A stretch of DNA of 39,448 nucleotides from an uncultured Clostridia bacterium (GTDB lineage: Bacteria > Bacillota > Clostridia > Oscillospirales > Acutalibacteraceae). Position numbers and translations under genes: made by a program. Positions within the stretch are counted from its first letter, which is position 1, and each line of letters begins with the position of its first letter. Location: NCBI GenBank assembly GCA_947628665.1, contig CANRAU010000018.1:1-39448 (forward strand), given 5' to 3'. The notes beneath the pieces are model-generated. The model was not told the DNA's origin, did no database searches, and worked only from the letters and a program-made list of their open reading frames with translations. This document shows positions 13,690-24,219 of the stretch, one piece after another.

Positions 13690-13908
13690 ACAAGTTTTCG
13701 TTTTCGTCAGGCAAGTTTTGAACATTGCATTTTCAGTTAAAAAAGAACTGTTGAAAAACCATTTTTTTCTACAAGTTTTCTTCACGGCGAAAAGCCCTGT
13801 AAGCCCTTTTGCTTGGGAGTTTTCGGGCGTTTTCAAACATTTCGACTGTGTCTACTGCTAATCCTATTATTTATATATTCTTTTGTTTTTTAAGAAAGGA
13901 AAATTTTT
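13690..13908. promoter_or_regulatory. dnaA-dnaN intergenic region with CAAGTTTT repeats
   Basis: This gap has no gene. ACAAGTTTTC occurs at 13690-13699 and 13771-13780, and GCAAGTTTTG at 13711-13720, all in the same orientation. Related AGTTTTC and GTTTTC(A) strings occur near 13818 and 13830. The 3' third is AT-rich (around 13861-13890) and could be an unwinding element or the dnaN promoter (TATTAT at 13865-13870). No canonical DnaA box is seen. Confidence 0.45.
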
Positions 13909-15012
13909 ATGAAGTTCGTTTGTGACACCGCAAAGCTCTCGGAAATTTGTTCAAATGTGCAAAGAGCGGTTTCTTCCAAATCTTCGATTCCGGCCATCGA
14001 AGGCATTTACATTGAAGCCGGAGACGGAAGGCTTACTCTGACGGGGTACGATCTCGAAGTCGGCATCATCTCGTCTATGGAAGCGCGTGTGGAAGAGAGC
14101 GGCAGTATTATTTTGAATGCGCGTATTCTCTGCGATATTCTCCGAAATCTCCCCTTTGAAACCGTGCGCCTGGAATCGGATGAGCGGTTTATCTGCCGCA
14201 TACGAAGCGGCGACGCGGAATTTTCGCTGATCGGAATTTCTCCGTCGGAATATCCGGAGCTTCCGTCGGTGGAGAGCGGCTTCCCAATCGTCATAGACGG
14301 CGAGCTTTTAAAGGATATGATCCGCAAAACGATTTTTGCCGCGGCGGAAAGCGATGTCAAAGTGGTGCATACGGGCGTGCGCTTTGAAATCGGCAACAAG
14401 CAGATTCGTTTGGTCGCGGTAGACGGCTTCCGTCTTGCGATCCGCAACGAAATGATCGACTATGAGGGCGAGGAAAAAATCTTTGTCGCGCCGAAAAAGG
14501 CTTTAAACGAGGTCGTCAAGCTGACGGATGCCGAACAAACCGTTTCCATGAACGTCGGCAGGCGCTTTATCGTGTTTGAAATCGGCAATTACCACATCGT
14601 TTCGCGCCTTTTGGAAGGCGAATTTTTGAACTATCAGGCGGCGATCTCGGGACATACGACCGCGAGCATTCGCGTCAATACCCGCATGCTTATCAACAGC
14701 ATCGAGCGCACGTCGCTGATCATCACCGACCGCGCCAAAAGCCCGATCCGCTGTATATTCGATAACGAAATGATCCGCATTTCCAGCACCACCGCGCTCG
14801 GCACGGCGAACGACAAGCTGCCCTGCACGGGTTCGGGCAATAAAATGGAGATTGGCTTTAACAACCGCTATTTGCTGGACGCGCTGCGCGTATGCGACGC
14901 GGACGAGGTGGAAATTCGGCTCGGCAGTCCCGTTTTGCCGATTTTGATTTTGCCCACCGAGGGCGAAGGCTTCTTATTCCTTGTGCTGCCCGTGAGGCTG
15001 AGAAACGAATGA
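13909..15012 (+). CDS. dnaN: DNA polymerase III beta subunit (sliding clamp)
   Basis: A 367-residue ring-forming clamp that tethers replicative polymerase to DNA. It begins MKFVCDTAKLSEICSNVQRA, has LTLTGYDLEVGI in domain 1, and ends with PVLPILILPTEGEGFLFLVL, matching the clamp C-terminus that ends in the conserved LPVR-like strand. Length is normal. AAGAAAGGAAAATTTTT precedes the ATG. Its stop overlaps the next gene (ATGA), which begins the dnaN-S4-recF-remB-gyrB co-transcribed block. Confidence 0.96.
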   Translation: MKFVCDTAKLSEICSNVQRAVSSKSSIPAIEGIYIEAGDGRLTLTGYDLEVGIISSMEARVEESGSIILNARILCDILRNLPFETVRLESDERFICRIRSGDAEFSLIGISPSEYPELPSVESGFPIVIDGELLKDMIRKTIFAAAESDVKVVHTGVRFEIGNKQIRLVAVDGFRLAIRNEMIDYEGEEKIFVAPKKALNEVVKLTDAEQTVSMNVGRRFIVFEIGNYHIVSRLLEGEFLNYQAAISGHTTASIRVNTRMLINSIERTSLIITDRAKSPIRCIFDNEMIRISSTTALGTANDKLPCTGSGNKMEIGFNNRYLLDALRVCDADEVEIRLGSPVLPILILPTEGEGFLFLVLPVRLRNE

Positions 15013-15287
15013 GCGTCATTAAAATTAAAGCAAAGCAGGCAATAAGTAAGAAAAAAACCGTAAACATTACGTCGGATTTTATCCGTCTTGACGCGGCGCT
15101 CAAGCTCTGCGGCGCGGTACAGACGGGCGGGCAGGCCAAAATGCTGATCGGGGACGAGCAGGTGCGCGTCAACGGCAAAATCTGCATACAGCGCGGCAAA
15201 AAGCTGCGCGAGGGCGACCGTTTTTCCTTCGGCGATACGGAATATACGATTGCGAACCCTTCCGACAACGGCGAAAAACAGGTATAA
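15009..15287 (+). CDS. S4-domain RNA-binding protein YaaA-like
   Basis: A 92-residue protein with a single S4 fold: FIRLDAALKLCGAVQTGGQA, then KMLIGDEQVRVNGKICIQRGKKLREGD, then FSFGDTEYTI. This is the small RNA-binding protein normally found between dnaN and recF in Firmicutes (yaaA in Bacillus, sometimes annotated YlmH- or RlbA-like). Its role is not well settled; it may be involved in ribosome assembly. I start at the ATG that shares bases with the dnaN stop. Longer in-frame extensions lie inside dnaN. The 25 residues before the S4 fold are Lys-rich, which is a little unusual. Confidence 0.88.
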   Translation: MSVIKIKAKQAISKKKTVNITSDFIRLDAALKLCGAVQTGGQAKMLIGDEQVRVNGKICIQRGKKLREGDRFSFGDTEYTIANPSDNGEKQV

Positions 15288-15290
15288 GAT

Positions 15291-16382
15291 ATGCTTGTCA
15301 AACAGCTAACCGTGAAAAATTTCAGAAATATCGATGAAGCGTGCATAGAACCCGCCGAAGGCGTCAATGTGATTTTCGGCGAAAACGCGCAGGGCAAAAC
15401 CAATTTGCTGGAAAGTATTTGGCTGTTTACGGGCTGTAAGAGTTTTCGCAGCAAGCGCGATCGCGAGTTGGTGGGATTTTCGCGCGATTTTGTCAAAAAC
15501 GAGCTGACCTTTTTGGCTTCGGGGCGCGAACAGACCGCGTGTCTGTATGTCGATACGAAGCGTACCGCCATGAAAAACGGCGTGACGCTGCAATCCCCCG
15601 CCCAACTCATCGGCAGCTTTAACGCGGTGATTTTCGCACCGACGCATTTGACGCTCGTGAAGGAAGGGCCTTTGAACCGTCGGCGGTTTTTGGACACCGC
15701 GCTTTGTCAGATTCGGCCGCAGTATGCGAAAGCGCTTGCGCGGTATAACCATACGCTTGCCCAGCGGAATGCGCTGTTGAAGGACGTCGGTTTGCATCCC
15801 GAGCTTTTGGACACGCTGGAAATTTGGGATGAACGGCTTTCGGATTTCGGCGCGTCGGTCGCGGCGGGGCGGCTTTGGTATACCGAACAGATCGGCCAAA
15901 CGGCGGACTCAATTTACGCGGGACTGTCGGGCAATCGGGAAAAGTTAAAAATTGACTATGTCAACAACATCGGCGCGTACACGCAGGACGTCGCGGAAAT
16001 TAAGGCGCTTTTAAAGGAAGAGCTTCAAAAAAGCCGACGCGACGATATTTTTAATAAAATGACCACAACAGGGCCGCACAGGGACGACCTGCACATTCAA
16101 ATCGACGGGCTTTCGGCGCGCACCTTCGGTTCGCAGGGGCAGCAGCGCTGCGCCGCGCTTGCCATGAAATTGAGCGAGGCGGAAATTTTGAAGGAGCAGA
16201 CCGGCGAAGAACCCGTCATACTTCTGGATGATGTGATGAGTGAATTGGACGAGAGTCGGCAGGATTACATTTTGAACCATATCGGCGGCAGGCAGGTTTT
16301 TGTGACCTGCTGTGATCCGACCGCCGTTTTGCGGTTGTGCGAGGGCAGAACCTTTCACATGGAGAAAGGCAGGGTGCTTTGA
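15291..16382 (+). CDS. recF: DNA replication and repair protein RecF
   Basis: A 363-residue SMC-like ATPase that loads RecA at gaps with RecO and RecR. It has MLVKQLTVKNFRNI, then Walker A GENAQGKTNLLE (30-41), the ABC-type signature region GSQGQQRCAALAMKLSEAEI, and Walker B EEPVILLDDVMSELDESR. All hallmarks are intact and length is normal. It follows the S4 gene by three bases and overlaps remB by one base (TGATG), so it is translated from a polycistronic message. Confidence 0.95.
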   Translation: MLVKQLTVKNFRNIDEACIEPAEGVNVIFGENAQGKTNLLESIWLFTGCKSFRSKRDRELVGFSRDFVKNELTFLASGREQTACLYVDTKRTAMKNGVTLQSPAQLIGSFNAVIFAPTHLTLVKEGPLNRRRFLDTALCQIRPQYAKALARYNHTLAQRNALLKDVGLHPELLDTLEIWDERLSDFGASVAAGRLWYTEQIGQTADSIYAGLSGNREKLKIDYVNNIGAYTQDVAEIKALLKEELQKSRRDDIFNKMTTTGPHRDDLHIQIDGLSARTFGSQGQQRCAALAMKLSEAEILKEQTGEEPVILLDDVMSELDESRQDYILNHIGGRQVFVTCCDPTAVLRLCEGRTFHMEKGRVL

Positions 16383-16642
16383 TGTACTTGGACGTCGGCG
16401 GCGAGACGCTCGTGCGCGCAAAGGATATTCTCGGCGTTTTTGATTTGGATACGACGACCGTCAAAAAGGCGACGCGCGACTATTTAAAGGACGCGGAGCA
16501 AACGGGATTTTCCAAAACGGTCTCTTATGATCTGCCGAAATCCTTTTTGGTCGTTGCGAAACAAAACGACAGATTTGTCTATATCTCCCCCTTGGGGACG
16601 AATACCATTTACAAGCGGCTGAAGGTACGGCCTGCGGAATAA
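16382..16642 (+). CDS. remB: DUF370 regulatory protein, RemB (YaaB)-like
   Basis: An 86-residue DUF370 protein that starts MYLDVGGETLVRAKDILGVF and ends NTIYKRLKVRPAE. In Bacillus the paralogue RemA activates matrix genes; RemB, located between recF and gyrB, is less understood. The start overlaps the recF stop. A longer in-frame version begins inside recF and can be set aside. It lies 12 bases before gyrB, whose own SD lies in that gap. Confidence 0.87.
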   Translation: MYLDVGGETLVRAKDILGVFDLDTTTVKKATRDYLKDAEQTGFSKTVSYDLPKSFLVVAKQNDRFVYISPLGTNTIYKRLKVRPAE

Positions 16643-18607
<1,965 letters not shown>

Positions 18608-18621
18608 AGCGGAAATAAAGC

Positions 18622-18697
18622 GAAAGGAAAGATACCGAACGCGAAAGCCGTCAAAAGCGGCGTTTTGGGTGCATTCTGTATCGTATGGCGGTGAATT
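18622..18697 (+). promoter_or_regulatory. SD-hairpin leader of gyrA
   Basis: CGAAAGGAAA is followed by GATAC (18631-18635), pairing with GTATC (18678-18682). The helix continues as GAA/TTC and GC/GC with single mismatches. An inner AAAGCCG/CGGCgTTT hairpin sits inside. GTATGGCGGTGAATT then leads to the ATG, with GGTGA as a proximal SD. Confidence 0.6.
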
Positions 18698-21229
18698 ATG
18701 AAAAAACAGCAAAATGAGCATCAAGCGGAATACATTCCGTTTGATCAGCAAAAAATCATCAATGTAGAGATCAATCGGGAAATGCGCAAATCCTTTTTGG
18801 ATTATTCCATGTCGGTCATCATTTCCCGCGCCCTGCCGGATGTGCGCGACGGCTTAAAGCCCGTGCATCGGCGCATTCTCTACACCATGTTTGAAAAAAA
18901 TCTGTACCCCGAAAAGGCGTACAGAAAGTGCGCCGATACCGTCGGTTCGGTGCTGGGGCGGTATCATCCCCACGGCGACGCGTCCGTTTACGACGCCATG
19001 GTGCGTTTGGCGCAGAGCTTTTCCATGCGCTATATGCTCGTGGACGGACACGGCAACTTCGGTTCGGTGGACGGCGACCCGCCCGCCGCTTATCGATATA
19101 CCGAGTCGAGAATGAGCAAAATCTCCATGGAGATGCTCACCAATATCGACAAAGATACCGTCGATTTCATGCCGAACTACGACAACCGCTTAAAAGAACC
19201 GACCGTTTTGCCGTCGCGTTTCCCGAATTTGCTGGTCAACGGCTCTACGGGCATTGCGGTGGGCATGGCGACCAACATTCCGCCGCACAATATGGGCGAG
19301 GTGATCGACGGCATCACCGCGCTCATCGACAATCCCGAGCTTTCGCTTGAGGAACTCATGGAGCATATCAAAGGTCCGGATTTCCCCACGGCGGGCATCA
19401 TTATGGGACGTGCGGGCATCCGTGCGGCGTATGCCACGGGGCGCGGCAAGATCCTCCTGCGCGCGCGTGCCGAAATTGTCGAAAACGAGAAAAACGGACG
19501 TTTTTCCATTGTCGTAACGGAATTGCCGTATCAGGTCAACAAGGCGCGGCTCATCGAATCCATTGCAGATCTCGTCAAGGAAAAGCGCGTCGAGGGCATT
19601 GCGGTCATCAACGACTATTCCAGCCGCGAGGGCATGCGCATGGTCATCGACTTAAAGCGCGACGCGAACCCGCAGGTGGTGCTCAACACCCTGTACCAGT
19701 ACACGCAGCTGCAAATTTCCTACGGCATTATTCAGCTCGCCATTGTGAACGGCGAGCCGAAGGTTCTCACGCTCAAGGAGATTTTGGAAAATTACATCCG
19801 CTTCCAGTGCGAGGTCATTACGCGCAGAACGCAGTACGATCTCAAAAAGGCGCAGGACAGAGAGCATATTTTGGAAGGGCTTGCGCGCGCCATTGACATT
19901 GTGGACGACATTATCGCGACGATTCGCGCCTGCAAGGGCGGCATTCCCGAAGCCAAAGCCGCCATTATGGAAAAATTCGACTTTGACGATGTGCAGGCGG
20001 CAGCGATCGTGGCGTACCGCATCGGGCAACTGGCGGGACTGGAGATCAAAAAGATTTTGGAAGAGCGCGACGAGCTGCTTCGCAAAATCCAAGAATATTT
20101 GGAAATTCTCGGCTCCGAAGCGCGTATTCTTACCATTGTAAAAGACGAATTGACCGCCATCGGCCAAAAATTTGCGGACGAACGCCGCACCGAGATCGTC
20201 AGCGTCAGCGGCGAGGTGGATATCGAGGATCTCATTCCCGAAGAGACCTGCGTATACACGATGACCGAAATGGGCTATATCAAACGCCAGCCCGCCGACG
20301 TTTACCAGGCACAGCGGCGCGGCGGCAAGGGCATTCGCGGCATGACCCGCCGCGAGGAGGACGTCGCCGAAACAATGTTCACGGCCTCTTCCCACGCGTA
20401 TATTATGTTCTTTACCTCCCTTGGGCGCGCCTACCGCTTAAAGGGCTATGAAATTCCCGAGGGAAGCCGTTCGAGCAAGGGCATGAACATCGTAAACCTT
20501 CTCCCGCTTTCGGCGGACGAAAAGGTGACGGCCATGCTGTGCGTACCCGATTTCGGAGAATCGCAGGCGTATTTGTGTATGCTCACGAAAAACGGCGTGA
20601 TCAAGCGCACGGAGCTGGACGCATACAGAAACATCCGCAAGAGCGGCATTACCGCCATTCATTTGGACGAAGGCGACGAGCTCGGCTGGGTCAAGCTGAC
20701 CGACGGCAGCCGCGATCTGCTCGTCGCGACCAAAAAGGGCATGTGCATTGCGTTCAATGAACAGGACGCGCGCTCCATCGGCCGTACCGCGCGCGGCGTG
20801 AAGGCCATTACGCTCGGCGCGGGCGACTTTGTTACGGGTATGTGCGTGCTTGACCCGCAAAAGAAGGTGTTGACCGTGTCCGAAACAGGCTACGGCAGAC
20901 GCTCCGACTGCGGGAATTACCGCATACAGTCCCGCGGCGGCAAGGGGCTTGTCAATTACCATACCGCGCAGTACGGTGACGTTGCCGCCGTTGCCATGGT
21001 AGACGAAGACGAGGACGTCATCCTGATCTCCTCCGACGGCATCATTATCCGCATTTCCGCCGGAGACGTCAGCGAATTTGCCCGTCCCTCCAAGGGCGTG
21101 CGCGTCATGCGCATTTCCGAGGGCGAGAAGATCATGACGCTTTCCGTGACAGAACCCGCGCCCGCCGAGCCGCAGAACGCGGACAACGATGAAAAAGACG
21201 CGGAGAACGCGGAAACCACAGAAAGTTAG
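18698..21229 (+). CDS. gyrA: DNA gyrase subunit A
   Basis: An 843-residue breakage-reunion subunit. The winged-helix region has [18 protein letters not shown], and the catalytic tyrosine is in AAYRYTE (about Tyr134). The gyrase-specific GyrA box QRRGGKG in [14 protein letters not shown] identifies it as GyrA, not ParC. The beta-pinwheel continues to [15 protein letters not shown], followed by a short Asp/Glu/Asn-rich tail. At the position of E. coli Ser83 it has Ala (Ala95 here), followed by Ser. It is co-transcribed with gyrB through a hairpin leader. Confidence 0.97.
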   Translation: MKKQQNEHQAEYIPFDQQKIINVEINREMRKSFLDYSMSVIISRALPDVRDGLKPVHRRILYTMFEKNLYPEKAYRKCADTVGSVLGRYHPHGDASVYDAMVRLAQSFSMRYMLVDGHGNFGSVDGDPPAAYRYTESRMSKISMEMLTNIDKDTVDFMPNYDNRLKEPTVLPSRFPNLLVNGSTGIAVGMATNIPPHNMGEVIDGITALIDNPELSLEELMEHIKGPDFPTAGIIMGRAGIRAAYATGRGKILLRARAEIVENEKNGRFSIVVTELPYQVNKARLIESIADLVKEKRVEGIAVINDYSSREGMRMVIDLKRDANPQVVLNTLYQYTQLQISYGIIQLAIVNGEPKVLTLKEILENYIRFQCEVITRRTQYDLKKAQDREHILEGLARAIDIVDDIIATIRACKGGIPEAKAAIMEKFDFDDVQAAAIVAYRIGQLAGLEIKKILEERDELLRKIQEYLEILGSEARILTIVKDELTAIGQKFADERRTEIVSVSGEVDIEDLIPEETCVYTMTEMGYIKRQPADVYQAQRRGGKGIRGMTRREEDVAETMFTASSHAYIMFFTSLGRAYRLKGYEIPEGSRSSKGMNIVNLLPLSADEKVTAMLCVPDFGESQAYLCMLTKNGVIKRTELDAYRNIRKSGITAIHLDEGDELGWVKLTDGSRDLLVATKKGMCIAFNEQDARSIGRTARGVKAITLGAGDFVTGMCVLDPQKKVLTVSETGYGRRSDCGNYRIQSRGGKGLVNYHTAQYGDVAAVAMVDEDEDVILISSDGIIIRISAGDVSEFARPSKGVRVMRISEGEKIMTLSVTEPAPAEPQNADNDEKDAENAETTES

Positions 21230-21337
21230 CAAAAGCATAACACTTTCTTAACTTTTTTGAACTATTATATCGAAAGCGTGAGCGGCAAAAGCCGCGTTTC
21301 CGGGAAAAAGGCAGAATGGCAGAAAAGAGAACGACCA

Positions 21338-22816
21338 ATGGATAACAACAACAGCAACGCTTACGACGACAGCCGGCAGAATGCGCCGTCGCCTGCGCCC
21401 GCGCAGGCGGAAGCGACGCATGCAGACGCGTCCGAGCCGAACGCGCCGCAAAGGGACGGCAACGCAACCGCACAGCGCGAAACGGGTGCAGATCCGTATG
21501 CGCAGAATCCGCCTTACGGGCAGAATCCGTATGCGGGGAATCCTTACGGTGCAAACGGACGTGGGCAAAATCCCTACGCGCAGAACCCGTATGCGGGGAA
21601 TCCTTACGGCGCAGACGGACGCGGGCAAAACCCTTATGCGCAGAACCCCTATGCGCGGAATTCTTACGGTGCAAACGGGTACGGGCAAGACCCGTACACG
21701 CAAAACCCGCCGTATGGGCAGAACCCGTACTATGGCGCTTCGCCTCATTACGGGCAGAACCGCTATGCACAGCCGCAAGCACAGCCGTACACGCCTCCCT
21801 ACGGACGCACGGCGCGGCCGCCGTTCCGACCCGACGCTTCTGCGGCGAACAACCTTGCATTCGCGCAAAAGCTGAAGATCCGTGATAAGATCCATACGCT
21901 GAGCCTGGCGCACGGCCTTGCTTTGCTGGGCTTTAGCGTGTTCGCCGTTGTGTTGAGCGGGCTTTTGTTCATGATCCCGAATTTTCAGAACGTTTTCACG
22001 GAAAATCAACTGTTCAGCAACGCGTTGAACATGGTGTATTCCATTGTGATCATTTTTGTGCCGTTTGCGCTTGCGGCGCTGTTTTTAAGAAAACGCGGCG
22101 CGATGGGCGATCTGCCGCTGGGAACGGCTTATCACCCGAAAGCGGCGGTGTTGCTCGTGGTCATTGGGGTCGCCTGCTGTTTGCTGGGCAACTTTGCGAC
22201 GAATATTTTGGGCTCGATGTTTGAAAGTATTTTCGGCGTCACCTTTACCATGCCCCCCGACGATACGGTGATCGACAGCGTGCCGATGTTTTTCTTATCC
22301 GTACTCGGCGTGGCGGTCGTTCCCGCGCTTGTGGAGGAATTTGCCATCCGCGGGGTGGTCATGCAGCCGCTGCGCAAATACGGCGATAAATTTGCGATCA
22401 TCATGTCGGCGGTCGTATTCGCGATCATGCACGGCAACATGGTGCAGATCCCGTTTGCATTTATCGCGGGGCTTGCCATCGGCTATGCCGTGACGGCGAC
22501 GGGTACGATGTGGACAGGGATTGCGATCCATTTCCTCAACAATTTGGTGTCCGTGCTGATGCAGACGGCGGCGGATAACCTCCCCGAGAACATCGCTTCG
22601 GCCGCGATCTTAGGGGCGGAAGTTGTGATCTTTGCGGCAGGCGGCATATGCGCGGTTCTTTATTGCAAGCGGTACGCGCGCACAGTCTCCCTTTCCAAGG
22701 GCGAGACCCTTTTGCCGACGGCGGAGAAGAACAAAGCCTATCTCTGCACCGTGCCGATGATTCTTGCAATTTTGTATTTTGTGGCGGAGACAGCGCGGTA
22801 TGTCGAGCTTGCATAA
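21338..22816 (+). CDS. CPBP-family intramembrane metalloprotease with repetitive N-terminus
   Basis: A 492-residue protein in two parts. Residues 1-170 are low complexity, with an acidic Ala/Glu stretch and then Asn-Pro-Tyr-Gly-Gln repeats built on QNPYAQNPYAGNPYGANGRG. Residues about 180-490 form a multi-spanning membrane domain. It carries the CPBP (Abi) motifs EEFAIRG (E333, E334, R338), the His of AIMHGN (about 365) and HFLNN (His about 398). Enzymes of this family, like Rce1, cleave membrane proteins, and several bacterial members process bacteriocins or anti-sigma factors. The substrate here is unknown. I use ATG 21338 (MDNNNSNAYDD), preceded by AAAAGAGA. A TTG at 21257 would add 27 basic residues. 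It overlaps tadA by 17 bases. Confidence 0.8.
   Translation: MDNNNSNAYDDSRQNAPSPAPAQAEATHADASEPNAPQRDGNATAQRETGADPYAQNPPYGQNPYAGNPYGANGRGQNPYAQNPYAGNPYGADGRGQNPYAQNPYARNSYGANGYGQDPYTQNPPYGQNPYYGASPHYGQNRYAQPQAQPYTPPYGRTARPPFRPDASAANNLAFAQKLKIRDKIHTLSLAHGLALLGFSVFAVVLSGLLFMIPNFQNVFTENQLFSNALNMVYSIVIIFVPFALAALFLRKRGAMGDLPLGTAYHPKAAVLLVVIGVACCLLGNFATNILGSMFESIFGVTFTMPPDDTVIDSVPMFFLSVLGVAVVPALVEEFAIRGVVMQPLRKYGDKFAIIMSAVVFAIMHGNMVQIPFAFIAGLAIGYAVTATGTMWTGIAIHFLNNLVSVLMQTAADNLPENIASAAILGAEVVIFAAGGICAVLYCKRYARTVSLSKGETLLPTAEKNKAYLCTVPMILAILYFVAETARYVELA
21480..21780 (+). repeat. 60-bp tandem coding repeat in the CPBP gene
   Basis: About three imperfect 60-base units encode the NPYAGNPYGANGRGQ-type repeats, flanked by degenerate half-units. 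Adjacent units share long near-identical runs such as CCGTATGCGGGGAATCCTTA, so recent duplication is likely. Confidence 0.8.
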
Positions 22817-23321
22817 GGATACGCCGCCGGAAAGCGCGGATTTCATGCGACTGGCGCTTGCCGAAGCCCAAAAAAGCGCTGAGGAGGGCGAAGTCCCCGT
22901 CGGGGCGGTGATCGTGCGGCGGGGCGAGGTCGTGGCCGTCGGCAGAAATCGCCGTGAACTTGCGCGCGACGCGCTTTCGCACGCGGAGCTGGAAGCCATC
23001 CGCAGTGCGTGCGCCGTGTTGGGCGGCTGGCGGCTTTGGGAATGCGAAATGTTCGTGACGTTAGAACCCTGCCCGATGTGCGCGGGCGCGATCCTCAACG
23101 CCCGCCTGCAAAAAGTGACGTTCGGCGCATACGACCCGAAAAACGGCGCAGTGGAAAGCGTACTGCGGTTATTCGATCATCCGTTTACGCACAAGCCGCT
23201 TTACGAAGGCGGAGTCTTGGAGACCGAATGCGCGGCGATGTTGTCCGACTTTTTTAAAAATTTGCGCAACGGTGCGGTGACGCTTGCGGCTTCGGCCGAA
23301 ACGCCGCCGCAAGACCGATAG
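22800..23321 (+). CDS. tadA: tRNA-specific adenosine deaminase TadA
   Basis: A 173-residue zinc deaminase that converts A34 to inosine in tRNA-Arg(ACG). The zinc and catalytic motifs are HAE (His61, Glu63) and EPCPMCAGA (Cys91, Cys94). GAYDPKNGAVESV and a C-terminal helix complete the fold. I use ATG 22800 with GGAGA ten bases upstream. An ATG at 22845 with GGAAAG is a fair alternative and would remove a non-conserved 15 residues. It overlaps the CPBP gene, so the two are probably co-translated. A Pro/Ala tail extends the C-terminus. Confidence 0.93.
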   Translation: MSSLHKDTPPESADFMRLALAEAQKSAEEGEVPVGAVIVRRGEVVAVGRNRRELARDALSHAELEAIRSACAVLGGWRLWECEMFVTLEPCPMCAGAILNARLQKVTFGAYDPKNGAVESVLRLFDHPFTHKPLYEGGVLETECAAMLSDFFKNLRNGAVTLAASAETPPQDR

Positions 23322-23343
23322 AATCCAAAAAGGAGAGAAAAAC

Positions 23344-24153
23344 ATGTCTACTACAGGTTGTTCCGGCGATTGCAGTTCCTGTTCGTCGAACTGTGAACAG
23401 AGAGATCTGCATTTTCCCGAAAACAAATACAGCACGATCAAAAAGGTGATCGGTGTCGTCAGCGGAAAAGGCGGCGTAGGCAAAAGCCTTGTCACCTCTC
23501 TGCTTGCGGTGGCGGCGCAGAGCGAGGGCAAGCAGACCGCGATCATGGACGCGGACGTGACAGGGCCGTCCATCCCCAAGGCCTTCGGCCTGCACGGACG
23601 TGCCGAGGGCGACGAGGACGGCATTTACCCGATGCTGACCAAAACCGGCATACGCGTTATGAGCGTCAATTTGTTGCTGGAAAAGGAGGACGCGCCGGTG
23701 ATTTGGCGCGGCCCTGTGATCTCGGGCATGATCCAGCAGTTTTGGCAGGAGGTCGTTTGGGGTGACGTGGACTATATGTTCATCGATATGCCGCCCGGCA
23801 CGGGCGACGTGCCGCTGACGGTGTTCCAAAGCCTGCCGCTGGACGGGATCGTCATTGTGACCACGCCGCAGGATCTGGTTTCGCTGATCGTCAAAAAAGC
23901 GTACAACATGGCGAAAATGATGAACATTCCCGTGCTCGGGATCGTGGAAAATATGAGCTATTTTGAATGCCCCGACTGCAAAGCGCGCCACGCGGTATTC
24001 GGGGAGAGCAAAATCGACGAGGTCGCCGCCGAAATCGGCGTGCCGGTGCTCGCGCGCCTGCCCATTGACCCGAAAACCGCCGCGCTGGTCGATAAGGGCG
24101 CGGTGGAGCTTGCAAACACCGACACTCTGCGCGGCATTGTGGAGAAGCTGTAA
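23344..24153 (+). CDS. mrp: Mrp/NBP35-family Fe-S cluster carrier ATPase
   Basis: A 269-residue P-loop NTPase of the Mrp/ApbC/NBP35 type that binds and transfers 4Fe-4S clusters. The N-terminus has a Cys cluster GCSGDCSSCSSNC (about residues 5-17), as in NBP35-like clostridial members. The deviant Walker A is GKGGVGKS (41-48). Then come DADVTGPSIPK, DYMFIDMPPGTGD, and the Cys pair in ECPDCKA that holds the bridging cluster. AAGGAGAG precedes the ATG. A longer frame from 23284 overlaps tadA. A strong terminator follows, ending the transcript that probably begins upstream of the CPBP gene. Confidence 0.92.
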   Translation: MSTTGCSGDCSSCSSNCEQRDLHFPENKYSTIKKVIGVVSGKGGVGKSLVTSLLAVAAQSEGKQTAIMDADVTGPSIPKAFGLHGRAEGDEDGIYPMLTKTGIRVMSVNLLLEKEDAPVIWRGPVISGMIQQFWQEVVWGDVDYMFIDMPPGTGDVPLTVFQSLPLDGIVIVTTPQDLVSLIVKKAYNMAKMMNIPVLGIVENMSYFECPDCKARHAVFGESKIDEVAAEIGVPVLARLPIDPKTAALVDKGAVELANTDTLRGIVEKL

Positions 24154-24158
24154 AGAGG

Positions 24159-24193
24159 GACGGGTGATCAGACAAGATCACCCGTCTTTTTTT
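24159..24193 (+). terminator. Terminator after mrp
   Basis: GACGGGTGATC (24159-24169) pairs perfectly with GATCACCCGTC (24176-24186) across a 6-base loop, followed by seven Ts. It starts five bases past the mrp stop codon. Confidence 0.95.
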
Positions 24194-24219
24194 CCGCACT
24201 TTCCAAAAAAGCCAAAGCG

